From NCBI GenBank assembly GCA_021372615.1, contig JAJFUB010000027.1, positions 1 to 61,669 on the forward strand: a stretch of DNA of 61,669 nucleotides. Direction: 5' to 3'. The DNA is from a bacterium. GTDB lineage: Bacteria > Armatimonadota > Zipacnadia > Zipacnadales > UBA11051. Of this stretch, positions 8,519 through 16,980 are shown piece after piece (within the stretch, counting starts at the first letter, position 1; every line of letters begins with the position of its first letter). The notes beneath the pieces were generated by a model. That model did not search any database. It was not told the origin of the DNA and worked only from the letters and a program-made list of their open reading frames with translations. The translations under genes were made by a program, and so were the position numbers.

Positions 8519-9382
8519 CTACAGATTCAGCCGCTTGACTTGCACGCTGAAGCTCTCGTCGGTGCATTCCACCAGCAGGTAGTGGTAGAAGCCGCCGCTG
8601 GGCGCCTCGGCGTACAGCGGGGCGCCGCCCCCGCCGCTGATGAAGTAGTGGACCCCATCACGCTGCTGGTGGTTGTAGAGATGCTCGTGGCCACTGAAGA
8701 CCGCGCTGACCTTCTGTCGGGCGAAGAGCATGTGCAGGCGGTCGCGGTAGTTGGGGTAGCGGTCCAGCGCGGAGCCTCGGTGGACGCTGACGGGGAACAG
8801 CGGCTGGTGCAACGTCACGAAGATGAACCGCGCCTGCGCCGCCGCGGTCAGGTCGGCGTTGAGCCACTGCCACTGTGTGCCGGTGATCTGCCCGTACTGA
8901 CCAGGCTGCTGGGAGTCGAGGATGATGACATGCACATTGCCGACGTTGAACGAGAAGTAGCGCCGGCCGAAGTACCGCTCGAACAGCGGGCTGCCGTCAT
9001 CGTGGTTGCCGATGGTCAGGGCCAGGGGGATGGGCGTCGGCTGCATCAGGGGAGCGATGGCCGCGAAGAAGCGCTGCCACTGCTGCTGAGTGGCGGCGAG
9101 GCCCTTGGCGCCGTCAATGTAGTCGCCCAGACCCATCACGAACTGGGGCTGCTCGACCGCCATGGCCCGGGCGATGCTGCTGGTGATGCGGAAGCGCGAG
9201 GCATCGCCGGCCGGCTGGCAGTCGCCGAAGACGCAGAAGGCCAGCCCCTGTCGGGTCGGCGCCAACTGGGGCTTCTGCCGGTTGATGGAGGACGGGAACT
9301 CGTCGGCCTGCAGCGCCAGCGGCAGGAGCAGGACGACCAGGGCAACAGTGATGCGGCGCAGCCGGCAAGGGTATCTCGGCAT
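8519..9382 (-). CDS. secreted calcineurin-like metallophosphoesterase
   Basis: 287 residues with an N-terminal signal peptide (VALVVLLLPLALQADE). The metallophosphatase motifs are in order: FGDCQ (metal ligand Asp), GLGDYID, IGNHDDG, FVTLHQPLF and SGHEHLYNH, giving the expected two-metal centre. It resembles purple-acid-phosphatase-like enzymes of the 3',5'-cAMP phosphodiesterase (CpdA) type but is exported, so it probably cleaves extracellular phosphate esters or phosphodiesters. It starts 22 bp after the HypE-like gene and is probably cotranscribed with it. Confidence 0.9.
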   Translation of the reverse strand: MPRYPCRLRRITVALVVLLLPLALQADEFPSSINRQKPQLAPTRQGLAFCVFGDCQPAGDASRFRITSSIARAMAVEQPQFVMGLGDYIDGAKGLAATQQQWQRFFAAIAPLMQPTPIPLALTIGNHDDGSPLFERYFGRRYFSFNVGNVHVIILDSQQPGQYGQITGTQWQWLNADLTAAAQARFIFVTLHQPLFPVSVHRGSALDRYPNYRDRLHMLFARQKVSAVFSGHEHLYNHQQRDGVHYFISGGGGAPLYAEAPSGGFYHYLLVECTDESFSVQVKRLNL

Positions 9383-9404
9383 TCGTCAGCGTCCCAGCGC
9401 GGGG

Positions 9405-10415
9405 TCAGAGGATCCGGGTGATCTCATCCTGGTCATAGCGCGGCATGGCCCGCGGGCGGCCGCGCTCCACAAGTATAACACCGTCCGCAGCCTCAGTGGC
9501 CGACCCGATCTGCGCGCAGGGCACACCCACGGCCGCGCACGCCGCCACGGCCCGGTCCACATCGTCCGCCGCCACCGCCGCCAGGAGCGAGCCGGAGGCG
9601 ATCAGGCCCAGCGGGTCAGCGCCGTACTCCGTGCACAGCCGCTGCCCCTCGGGCAGGATCGGGAGCCGCTCGGCCTCGATCCGCAGGCCCACACCGGAAG
9701 CCTCGGCCATCTCCCACAGCCCGGTCGCTACCCCACCCTCGGTGGGGTCGTGCAGGGCGTGGGGGCGCAGCGCCCCGCACAGCGCCCGGGCCTCGGGCAG
9801 GACCATGATCCCGGGATCGAGCAGCAGCCCCGCACAGCGGTCCAGGAAGGCGGGCTCGTACCCGCGCCCGAGCAGGTCCTCCCGCTTCTCGCGGGCAATG
9901 AGCGACACGCCCTCCAGCGGGAGGCCCTTGGTCAGCAGGATGGCGTCACCCGGGCGGGTCCCGTCGGGCCGCACGAGGGCGCCACGGGCAACCGTGCCGA
10001 GCATCTGCCCGATGAGGATCGGCCGGTCCAATCCGACCGTGATCTCCGTATGCCCGCCGATAAGGCTGATCCCCGTCGTGGCGCAGGCCTGGCGGAGCTG
10101 GGCGAAGATGTCCTCCACCCGCGCCTCGGTGGTGTGCTTCTCGGGCAGCAACGCCGTCACGAGCAGCCAGCGCGGCACGCCCCCGCTGGTGGCAAGGTCG
10201 TTGCTGTTCACCGCCACCAGGTAGTAGCCGATGGCGTCGGTGGCGAAGGTGATGGGATCGGTCTTGGTGAGGAGCAGCTCATCGTGGCCGAGGTCGAGGA
10301 CGGCCACATCGCGCCCCACGCCGGGGCCGATGACGACCTCCGGCGGCAGCTCAACCTGCGCCAGCAGGCGCGCCAACAGGGCGGCATCCAGTTTGCCCGG
10401 GGCCAGGGTCTTCAT
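9405..10415 (-). CDS. AIR synthase-related protein, HypE-like without the C-terminal Cys
   Basis: 336 residues of the PurM/HypE/SelD/ThiL superfamily. Present are VGRDVAVLDLG, the ATP-binding TKTDPITFATDAIGYYLVAVN, DLATSGGVPRW, IGGHTEIT and HALHDPTEGGVATGLWEMAEASG, all family landmarks. True HypE matures [NiFe] hydrogenase and ends in PRIC, its terminal Cys carrying the thiocarboxamide or cyanide. This protein ends DEITRIL, so that Cys is absent and hydrogenase maturation is unlikely. No hyp or hydrogenase gene is near. Its ATG overlaps the stop of the beta-helix gene (ATGA), so the two are translationally coupled. Actual substrate unknown. Confidence 0.85.
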   Translation of the reverse strand: MKTLAPGKLDAALLARLLAQVELPPEVVIGPGVGRDVAVLDLGHDELLLTKTDPITFATDAIGYYLVAVNSNDLATSGGVPRWLLVTALLPEKHTTEARVEDIFAQLRQACATTGISLIGGHTEITVGLDRPILIGQMLGTVARGALVRPDGTRPGDAILLTKGLPLEGVSLIAREKREDLLGRGYEPAFLDRCAGLLLDPGIMVLPEARALCGALRPHALHDPTEGGVATGLWEMAEASGVGLRIEAERLPILPEGQRLCTEYGADPLGLIASGSLLAAVAADDVDRAVAACAAVGVPCAQIGSATEAADGVILVERGRPRAMPRYDQDEITRIL

Positions 10416-12523
10416 CGCTGCTCAGGCGGACGCGGACCCACGTCCGACAGGTCAATTGGCACAAAGCCCAACGCGATGGCCGGCGAACCCTCGGCCAGCG
10501 TGAAGTCCGCATGGGCGGGATCGGCGCACTGCGGGTCGGCCACGACCGAGTGCAGTTCCAGCCCCATGCCGCGCAGTTGCGCCAGGCTCAGCTTCTCCTC
10601 GCCCTGTCTGGCGAACGGCGCGCCCGCGACGTCCCAGATCAGGTTCAGGTCGCTCTGCATGTTCGGCTCGGCGAGCTTGTGCCCGTAGCCGCCGATGTGG
10701 ATCGGCTGCCCGTCGCTCAAGATGATGTTGCGCTCGAAGGTCAGCGAGTTGTGCACCTCGCCCCGGCGCGAGAGCTGGACCATGCCCTCGCGCCCGAAGG
10801 CCCAGATGTTGTTGCGCACGATGTTCTCGCGGCCGTAGTGTTGGTGGAAGACCGTGCTGCTCGTATTGTAGCAGACGTTGTTCTCGATGAGGATGTGGCT
10901 GCTGCCCTCGTCGGGGTAGATCGCCCAGCCGCCGTAGTTCGACTTCTCGATGTCGTGGATCAGGTTGCCGCGCAGCACCGTGCCCGGCTGCACCCCGAGC
11001 GTATAGATGCCCCCCATGTCGCTCAGGATGCCCTTGCCCAGGTCGTGGATGTGGTTCTTCTCGATGTGGTTGTCGTGGCTGATGTTGTCGGCGAAGCCCC
11101 AGATCCAGCCGCACGAGATGCCCGTGTAGTAGAAGTCGTGGATGTGGTTGTGGCTGACGTTGTTGCCGAAGCTGTGCAGCATGGCCACGCCACAGGCACT
11201 CAGGTACACATGCCCGCCATCGTGGAGGTGGTTGTCGGTGAGCTGGTTGTGACCATTGCGCCAGGCGGGGTTGCCCTCGAAGTCTGCGCCGTCGAGCTTC
11301 AGCCCACCGGCGCCCAGGTCAGTGATCTCGCAGCCGACGATGCGGTTGGAGAAGCAACCCTCCTGCATGTCGAGCCCATACCCGCCGACGTGGGCGATGC
11401 GGCAGTTCTCGAACGCGCACTGCTCCGCGCCCTGGAGGACGACCGCGCCGGGCACATGGAACGCCGCCTGCGGCATCGCGGCGTACTCCTGGTAGGGGTC
11501 AGCTTCATTGGCGAGGACGAAGTGGCGGAAGGAGTCGCGCTGGCGCCACTGCTCTTCGGGGCGGTACGGGTCCACCCAGCGGCCGAAGCCGGTCGTGTCC
11601 CGCCAGTCGGTGTGCTCGAAGGCGAGCCCTTCGAAGCGCAGGCCGGTGACGGGCTTGCCGCCGTCGAGGTCGCCCTGCACGCGCAGCAACTGCTGCAACT
11701 GCGGGGCCACGACGGTGGTGTTCTCCGGCGTCTCGCCTTCAAGGGGAAGGTAGTAGAGCTTCCGCTCGACGGGGTCCAGGTACCACTCTCCGGGCTCGGT
11801 CAGCGCCTCGAAGACGTTCTCGACGTAGTACTTCGCTGGGGAGTTGTGCACATCGTCTTTGAGCACGAAGATGCTGCGGTGGCACGAGTGAACCCATCCG
11901 GTCTCAGGATAGAAGTAGTCTATCGGCATGCGTTCCTCGACCCAGAAGTGCATGACGATGACGTCAATGTCTGTATAGTTGCGCCACTGCTGGATGTCGC
12001 CCGCCTGGGCGCGGAACCGGTCGGCGCCCTCGAAGAGCTGCCCATCAGGCACATGCGGCGCCTCGGCCATCCAGAAGAAGCCTTCCTTAGGCAGTCGCGG
12101 TCGCATAGCCCGTCGGCCATTGACGAACAGGGAGCGGAACGTCTCCCCGTCCTCCAGCAGGGCCGAGACGTCCGCCACCCAGGCCCGGACGCCGTTGACT
12201 TCCGTCTCGCCCCAGCCGGTGATCTCGACGCCGCCGTCGAAGACCGGCTGCTCGCCCGGATAAGCCGCGTACGTCGTCGGCCCGCTGTCTTCGGGGCCGA
12301 ACTGCAGGGGCTTGCTCAGGCGGGTGCGCCCGCCGCGGATCCAGACCGTCAGCGGCCCGAGGCAGGCAGCGCTGCGCCGCAGGGCGCGCACCTTCTTCTG
12401 CGCCGCGCCAATGGTCGCCAGCGGACCGTCGGTCTTGTTGACGTTCGGCTCGGCCAGTCTGCCCGACCAGCCGTCGTTGCCGTCCGGCGACACGAACAGA
12501 TCCTGGGCGCCGAAGTCGGACAT
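10412..12523 (-). CDS. right-handed parallel beta-helix protein, GH141-like
   Basis: 703 residues from the ATG at 12523. The opening LFVSPDGNDGWSGRLAEPN, then DGPLATIGAAQKKVRAL and VFDGGVEITGW, and the later PbH1-type turns (FENCRIAHVGGYGLDM, IVGCEITDLGAGGLKL, LTDNHLHDGG, VSHNHIHDFYYTGISCGW, IEKNHIHDLGKGI, LRGNLIHDIEKS) define a long beta-helix. GH141 (alpha-fucosidase or xylanase) and related carbohydrate-active proteins have this layout, so a glycosidase or polysaccharide lyase is likely. There is no signal peptide at this start. It starts 14 bp after the HAD stop codon and overlaps the HypE-like gene. Confidence 0.82.
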   Translation of the reverse strand: MSDFGAQDLFVSPDGNDGWSGRLAEPNVNKTDGPLATIGAAQKKVRALRRSAACLGPLTVWIRGGRTRLSKPLQFGPEDSGPTTYAAYPGEQPVFDGGVEITGWGETEVNGVRAWVADVSALLEDGETFRSLFVNGRRAMRPRLPKEGFFWMAEAPHVPDGQLFEGADRFRAQAGDIQQWRNYTDIDVIVMHFWVEERMPIDYFYPETGWVHSCHRSIFVLKDDVHNSPAKYYVENVFEALTEPGEWYLDPVERKLYYLPLEGETPENTTVVAPQLQQLLRVQGDLDGGKPVTGLRFEGLAFEHTDWRDTTGFGRWVDPYRPEEQWRQRDSFRHFVLANEADPYQEYAAMPQAAFHVPGAVVLQGAEQCAFENCRIAHVGGYGLDMQEGCFSNRIVGCEITDLGAGGLKLDGADFEGNPAWRNGHNQLTDNHLHDGGHVYLSACGVAMLHSFGNNVSHNHIHDFYYTGISCGWIWGFADNISHDNHIEKNHIHDLGKGILSDMGGIYTLGVQPGTVLRGNLIHDIEKSNYGGWAIYPDEGSSHILIENNVCYNTSSTVFHQHYGRENIVRNNIWAFGREGMVQLSRRGEVHNSLTFERNIILSDGQPIHIGGYGHKLAEPNMQSDLNLIWDVAGAPFARQGEEKLSLAQLRGMGLELHSVVADPQCADPAHADFTLAEGSPAIALGFVPIDLSDVGPRPPEQR

Positions 12524-12537
12524 GGTGCGGTCTCCTC

Positions 12538-13206
12538 TCAGCCAGACGCCAACAAATCCTCCACAAACGCCGGCACATCCGCATAGGACGCCTCGGCTCC
12601 GAGATCGGCGAAGTGCTCGGCCGTGGCGCCGGTGGTGTAGACGCCCACGCCGCGGCTGCCCGCCGCGTGGGCGCACTCCACATCGCTGCGGTGGTCGCCG
12701 ACCATCACGGCCTGTCCGGGCGCGACCCCGAGCTGCGCCAGAGCAGCCAGCAGGTGCGCCGGATGGGGCTTGACGATGTCCACGTCATCCCGCGTCAGGC
12801 GCACGTCATGCGGCAGCGGGTGGCGCGCCAGCAGTTGCTCCACGCAGGCGCGGCAGTTGCGGGTGACGATGCCGATCTTCAGCCCCGCGTCGTGCAGGCG
12901 CTGGAGCGCCTCCGGCACGCCGGGATAGGGTGCGGCCAGCGCGCAGGTCTCCATCTCGACATCCACCAGCACCTGGGCGGCCTGGGAGGCGAACTCGTCG
13001 CGCCGGGCCGGGTCGTCCAGCTTCGCCGCGGCCGACTCGATCACTTCCAGGACATAGCGGTTCTCGCCCATGCCCTCTTCCCACAGGCCCCACTGGCGGA
13101 CCAGGTCATAGATGCGGCGGCGCATCTCGCCGAAGTCAATGTTGGTCTCGGCGAGCGTCCCGTCGAAGTCGAAGATGACGGCCCGGATGTTGGGTGGGTG
13201 GTCCAT
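12538..13206 (-). CDS. HAD-superfamily phosphatase
   Basis: 222 residues, cytosolic. Motif I FDFDGTLAE carries the nucleophile Asp13 and Asp15; motif II is IGIVTRN (residues ~112-118); motif III is the Lys of DIVKPHPAHL; motif IV is MVGDHRSDV. The helical cap between motifs I and II is of C1 type, as in phosphoglycolate phosphatase and beta-phosphoglucomutase. It probably removes phosphate from a small sugar or organic phosphate. It heads the run HAD, beta-helix, HypE-like, metallophosphoesterase, with spacings of 14, -4 and 22 bp. Confidence 0.92.
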   Translation of the reverse strand: MDHPPNIRAVIFDFDGTLAETNIDFGEMRRRIYDLVRQWGLWEEGMGENRYVLEVIESAAAKLDDPARRDEFASQAAQVLVDVEMETCALAAPYPGVPEALQRLHDAGLKIGIVTRNCRACVEQLLARHPLPHDVRLTRDDVDIVKPHPAHLLAALAQLGVAPGQAVMVGDHRSDVECAHAAGSRGVGVYTTGATAEHFADLGAEASYADVPAFVEDLLASG

Positions 13207-13271
13207 GGTCCAGTCTTAGCCAAAGGGCGACACGTAACGTGCCGCCCCTGGGATGGTCACAAGAGCCGACC

Positions 13272-16200
13272 CTACTGAACGCCTTGCAGGGCCCGCCGGA
13301 TCAGTTCCTGCTGCTGGCGCTGCTTGGCCTGGTAGCCGGCCAGATCGCCCTGCGCGAGGGCCTGCTGGGCCTGCCGATCCAGCTCCACAGCCTGCTCGAG
13401 CAGTTGCCTCACCGTGGACACGCCCGCACCGGCGACCGCGCCGGCGACCGGGGGCGGCGCCGGAGTGGCCGTGGCGCCCCCGCCCGCCGGGCGAGCGATG
13501 ACTGACGACGCCTCCTGGCCGAACATGCGCGCCAGGGCCTCGTTGAGCGTCGATGCATTCACGATCCTGTCGCCGTAGGCCATGACGACCAGCTTGAGCT
13601 GCGGCAGCGGGCTGTTGGGCGCCTCGAGGTAGAAGGGCTCCACATAGAGCAGCGCGCTGTTGATCGGGATGACCAGCAGGTTGCCGCGGATGATGCGCGA
13701 CTGTTGCTGACCCCACAGGGTGATGAGCTTGGAGATCTCCGCATCCTGCGAGATCAGGCTCTCCACCTGCATGGGCCCCGGCACCAGGGCCGCCTTCGAG
13801 AACTGGTAGACGACGAGTTGCCCGTAGTTCGGGGCGTCGCAGCGCCCGGCCATCCAGGCCACCATGTTCTTGTCGGCGCGCCCCGCCAGCGTGAAGGGCA
13901 CCATGAGCAGGAACTCCTGGTGGGTGTCCGGCTCGCTGGGCAGGCTCATGTTGACGTAGTACGGCTCCACTTCCCGCTGGCTGTTGGCGTACACTTCGGG
14001 CGGGATGGCCCACATGTCTTCCTTCTGGAAGAACGTCTGCGGGTTCTTCATGTGGTACTTGGAGTAGACCTCCGCCTGCACCCGGAAGAGCAGCGCCGGG
14101 TAGCGGATGTGCCGCTGCAACTCCGGGGCCATCTGCGCGAAGTCGCTGAAGAGCGTCGGGAAGACGTGCCGCCAGCACTCGACGACGGGGTCCTGGCGCT
14201 GGCCGGGCCCCGGGGGCATCACGTAGAACTGGGGCAGCCCGTCATAGGCGTCGGTGACGACCTTGACGGAGTTGCGCACATAGTTGGCGCCGAACCACGA
14301 GGTCCGCGCGGAATACGGGTACAGGTTGCTGGCAGTGTAGGCGTCGCTGATCCACTTGAGTTCGCCCCCGGAGACGACCAGGTAGGGATCAGGGTCGTAG
14401 CCCATGATCGGCGCCAGAGCCATCAGGCGCTCGGGCAGCGCGCGGTTGAACAACACGCGGCTCTCATGTGTGATGGAGGGTGTGAGCAGAATGGGCAGGT
14501 GGCGGAAGCGCACGAAGAAGCAGAAGCGCCGGAAGAAGCTCGAGAGCTGTACGTCGCCCTTGCCGGTGTAGCGGGTGGTGGCATTGCCCGCCGCCGGGCT
14601 GGTACCGGGGTCCACCTCGCCCTTCTCATCGCCCTGCGGAAAGTCGAACTCGAGTTCCTTGGTGTTGACGATGGCGTACGACACGTCAGCCGTGGCCGGG
14701 CGAGCGCTGCGCGAGCCACGCGCGCTCTGAGAAGCCGGCTGCTGCTGGCCCGCCGGTGACGGCGGTCCCTCCGGCCCCGGCTCGGAGGGCGGCGCCGCGG
14801 CAGGAGCCTTCTCAGGCTCGAACTGCTGCTCATACGAGGTGATGTACTCGATCAGTCGCGGGTGCAGGCTGGTGTAGTAGTACAGTTGCGGGCGCTTGAC
14901 CGAGAAGCCGACCGAGGACTCGGGCGGGAAGTCCTTCACCCAGTAGTTGGGCAGCCCGTCGCCCACGATCTCATTGACCGGCGCCATGCACAGCCCGTAG
15001 CCGTGGGTGTACAGCAGGTACTGGCTCACCCAGGTGGGCCGCACAATGCCCGAGTGATCCAGCTCGCGCGCCGCCAGCATGACCTGGCGCTCGCGCCCGT
15101 TCACCGTGTAGCGGTCTACATCCACGTCGCTGAACCGGTAGTAACTGCGCAACGCCTGCGTCTGCTGGAACGTCGTCTCCAGGGGCCGGTGGTCCCACAG
15201 GCGGATGTTCTCGAGCGTCTCGCGGTTCCGCACCAGGTGTTGGGTGGTGAGGGAGTTGAGCACCGTATGGGGCTGTGCCCTGACCGTGTCCAGCCCGTAG
15301 GCTTTGAGCGTAGCCGTGATGTTGTGGTTGATGTACGGCGTCTCCAGGCGAAGCTGGTCCGGGCGTACCACAAACTGCTGCACCATCGCCGGGTACATCC
15401 AGCCGCCCAGCAGGGACACCAGCAAGACAACCGCCAGCGCCCCCAGGGGGAGGTTGAAGCTACGCAGGCGCGTGCTGATGAACATGACGATGCCGGCCAC
15501 CGCCGCGAGCACCACGAGGGCGTACAGCACCGGCAGCCGCCCATGCACATCGGCGTACGAGGCGCCGGCGAACTCCTGGCCGCGGGTCGAGTACAGCAGG
15601 TTGTACCGCGCCAGCCAGTACGAGACCGCCTTGACCAGCAGAGCCAGGCCCAGCAGGCTCAGCACCTGCACCCGCGCCCGCGGGATGGCGTGCAAGGTGT
15701 TGCCGACCAGGCGAATCGACTCCTGGTAGACGTGCACCAGCACGGTCACGACCAGCGTGATGGCGACCGCGTAGAAGACCGACTGGACGAGGTAGTTGAG
15801 GAAGCCCAGGCGGAAGACGTAGAAGCCCACATCGAGCCCGAACAGGGCGTCGCGGTCGCCAAAGGCCCCGCCGTGGCGCAGCAGCAGCCACTCCCGCCAG
15901 CGCCCGGAGGCGACGATGCCGGCCATGACGGCGCCGGTGAGGGCGAAGATCAGCAGGCCGCGGTCGGCATACTGCTCGATCTGCTGGCGCTCCTCCTCGG
16001 GCAGCAGGCGCTTGCCGATCAGCGTCAGGTCAGCGGGCAGGGGCCGCCGCGCCAGGCGCAGGTTCCAGTACAGGAACACCAAGAACAGCGCGCCCAGCAG
16101 CAGGCCCAGCCAGACCCGCGTGCCCAGGATCGTCACGAACACCGGGGCCTGGCCCAGAGCCTGGTACCACAGGTAGTCCGTGTACATGATGAAGGCTTTC

Positions 16201-16286
16201 TGAATCAGAATGAGAGCGAAGACAGCTCCCATCCCGTACGCCATCAGTCTACTCGAACGAGTCACGCCATTCCTCCAGTCATACAC
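13272..16286 (-). CDS. UPF0182 family integral membrane protein
   Basis: 1004 residues, a typical length for UPF0182 (COG1615). The first ~330 residues hold about seven hydrophobic helices; a large soluble part follows with family-typical stretches: LETPYINHNITATLKAYGLD, LWDHRPLETTFQQ, YRFSDVDVDRYTV, FDFPQGDE, RILILTPSITHESRVLFNRALPER-like sequence, GYDPDPYLVV, YDGLPQFYVM and PALLFRVQAEVYSKYHM. Between about residues 485 and 540 there is a Pro/Ala/Ser-rich linker, and the C terminus is Gln/Ala-rich. Function is unknown; it is predicted to sit in the cytoplasmic membrane. It starts 32 bp after the nuclease-like gene and is probably cotranscribed with it. Confidence 0.93.
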   Translation of the reverse strand: MYDWRNGVTRSSRLMAYGMGAVFALILIQKAFIMYTDYLWYQALGQAPVFVTILGTRVWLGLLLGALFLVFLYWNLRLARRPLPADLTLIGKRLLPEEERQQIEQYADRGLLIFALTGAVMAGIVASGRWREWLLLRHGGAFGDRDALFGLDVGFYVFRLGFLNYLVQSVFYAVAITLVVTVLVHVYQESIRLVGNTLHAIPRARVQVLSLLGLALLVKAVSYWLARYNLLYSTRGQEFAGASYADVHGRLPVLYALVVLAAVAGIVMFISTRLRSFNLPLGALAVVLLVSLLGGWMYPAMVQQFVVRPDQLRLETPYINHNITATLKAYGLDTVRAQPHTVLNSLTTQHLVRNRETLENIRLWDHRPLETTFQQTQALRSYYRFSDVDVDRYTVNGRERQVMLAARELDHSGIVRPTWVSQYLLYTHGYGLCMAPVNEIVGDGLPNYWVKDFPPESSVGFSVKRPQLYYYTSLHPRLIEYITSYEQQFEPEKAPAAAPPSEPGPEGPPSPAGQQQPASQSARGSRSARPATADVSYAIVNTKELEFDFPQGDEKGEVDPGTSPAAGNATTRYTGKGDVQLSSFFRRFCFFVRFRHLPILLTPSITHESRVLFNRALPERLMALAPIMGYDPDPYLVVSGGELKWISDAYTASNLYPYSARTSWFGANYVRNSVKVVTDAYDGLPQFYVMPPGPGQRQDPVVECWRHVFPTLFSDFAQMAPELQRHIRYPALLFRVQAEVYSKYHMKNPQTFFQKEDMWAIPPEVYANSQREVEPYYVNMSLPSEPDTHQEFLLMVPFTLAGRADKNMVAWMAGRCDAPNYGQLVVYQFSKAALVPGPMQVESLISQDAEISKLITLWGQQQSRIIRGNLLVIPINSALLYVEPFYLEAPNSPLPQLKLVVMAYGDRIVNASTLNEALARMFGQEASSVIARPAGGGATATPAPPPVAGAVAGAGVSTVRQLLEQAVELDRQAQQALAQGDLAGYQAKQRQQQELIRRALQGVQ

Positions 16287-16318
16287 CCCGGGGGCGGACG
16301 AGGCCGTCTGCGGCCCGC

Positions 16319-16828
16319 CTACTCCTCCAGGTCCTCATTGTCCAGCAAGTCCGGCCCGGCGGGGAGGTCATCCAGTAGCTCCTGCAGCCGCGCGATCTCG
16401 GCGCGGTTCTGCCCGCCGGCTTCCACCTCATCATACAGTACCTGCGCCTCCGCCAACACCTCTTCGGCGACATAGATCGGCGCGTCGACCCGTAGGGCGA
16501 GGGCGATGGCATCGCTGGGGCGCGCGTCAATCTCCAGCGACCGCTCACCCGCTTGCAGGTTCAGCGTGGCATAGAAGGTGCTGTCGGCCAGCGCCGTGAC
16601 CGCCACGTGGTCCAGACGGGCGCCGAGTTCCTCGATGACGGCGCGCAGCAGATCGTGAGTCAGCGGGCGTGGGAAGTCCTGTCCCTGCAGTTGCGTGGCG
16701 ATGGCGTTGGCCTCAAAGGGGCCGATGCAGATCGGCAGCAGCCGGCGGACCTGCTCGTCGGCCAGCAGCACGAACGGCACCCGCCGCTGCGGGTCAACCC
16801 CCACCCGGTAGACTTGCATCCTGACCAT
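16319..16828 (-). CDS. bifunctional nuclease family protein (DUF151)
   Basis: 169 residues from the ATG at 16828; a TTG at 16843 is an alternative. The family core is clear: MQVYRVGVDPQRRVPFVLLADEQ..LLPICIGPFEANAIA, then RPLTHDLLRAVIEELG, STFYATLNLQ and the highly conserved DARPSDAIALALRVDAPIYVAEEVL. Some members have been reported to have combined DNase and RNase activity; for most bacterial members the role is unproven. The acidic C terminus (LLDNEDLEE) is normal for the family. The upstream gap to the HNH_repeat gene carries a hairpin. Confidence 0.92.
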   Translation of the reverse strand: MVRMQVYRVGVDPQRRVPFVLLADEQVRRLLPICIGPFEANAIATQLQGQDFPRPLTHDLLRAVIEELGARLDHVAVTALADSTFYATLNLQAGERSLEIDARPSDAIALALRVDAPIYVAEEVLAEAQVLYDEVEAGGQNRAEIARLQELLDDLPAGPDLLDNEDLEE

Positions 16829-16909
16829 GGCATACGTCTTCAACTTTCTCCCGGACGAATCCTGCCTGCCCCAGAGCGCTCCGCCGGGGACCGGCGGGGC
16901 GAACGCTCA

Positions 16910-16936
16910 GTAGGGCAGGCGATCTGCCTGCCCTAC
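16910..16936. repeat. GTAGGGCAGGC hairpin
   Basis: An 11-bp perfect stem (GTAGGGCAGGC / GCCTGCCCTAC) with a 5-nt loop, between the nuclease-like gene and the HNH_repeat gene. A second GC-rich palindromic stretch (16880-16905) precedes it. It resembles the other dispersed hairpin repeats and has no T-run. Confidence 0.75.
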
Positions 16937-16980
16937 CAGGGGGAAGCGTCATCTTGAGGGAGGTTTCGCCGTCCGCCGCG

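Noticed and set aside
9405-10415. Hydrogenase maturation gene hypE
   Set aside because: The C-terminal Cys is missing and no hydrogenase or hyp gene is present.
10511-12586. A 691-residue plus-strand open frame
   Set aside because: Antisense to the beta-helix gene; Val/Asp/His-rich repeats mirror the beta-helix rungs.
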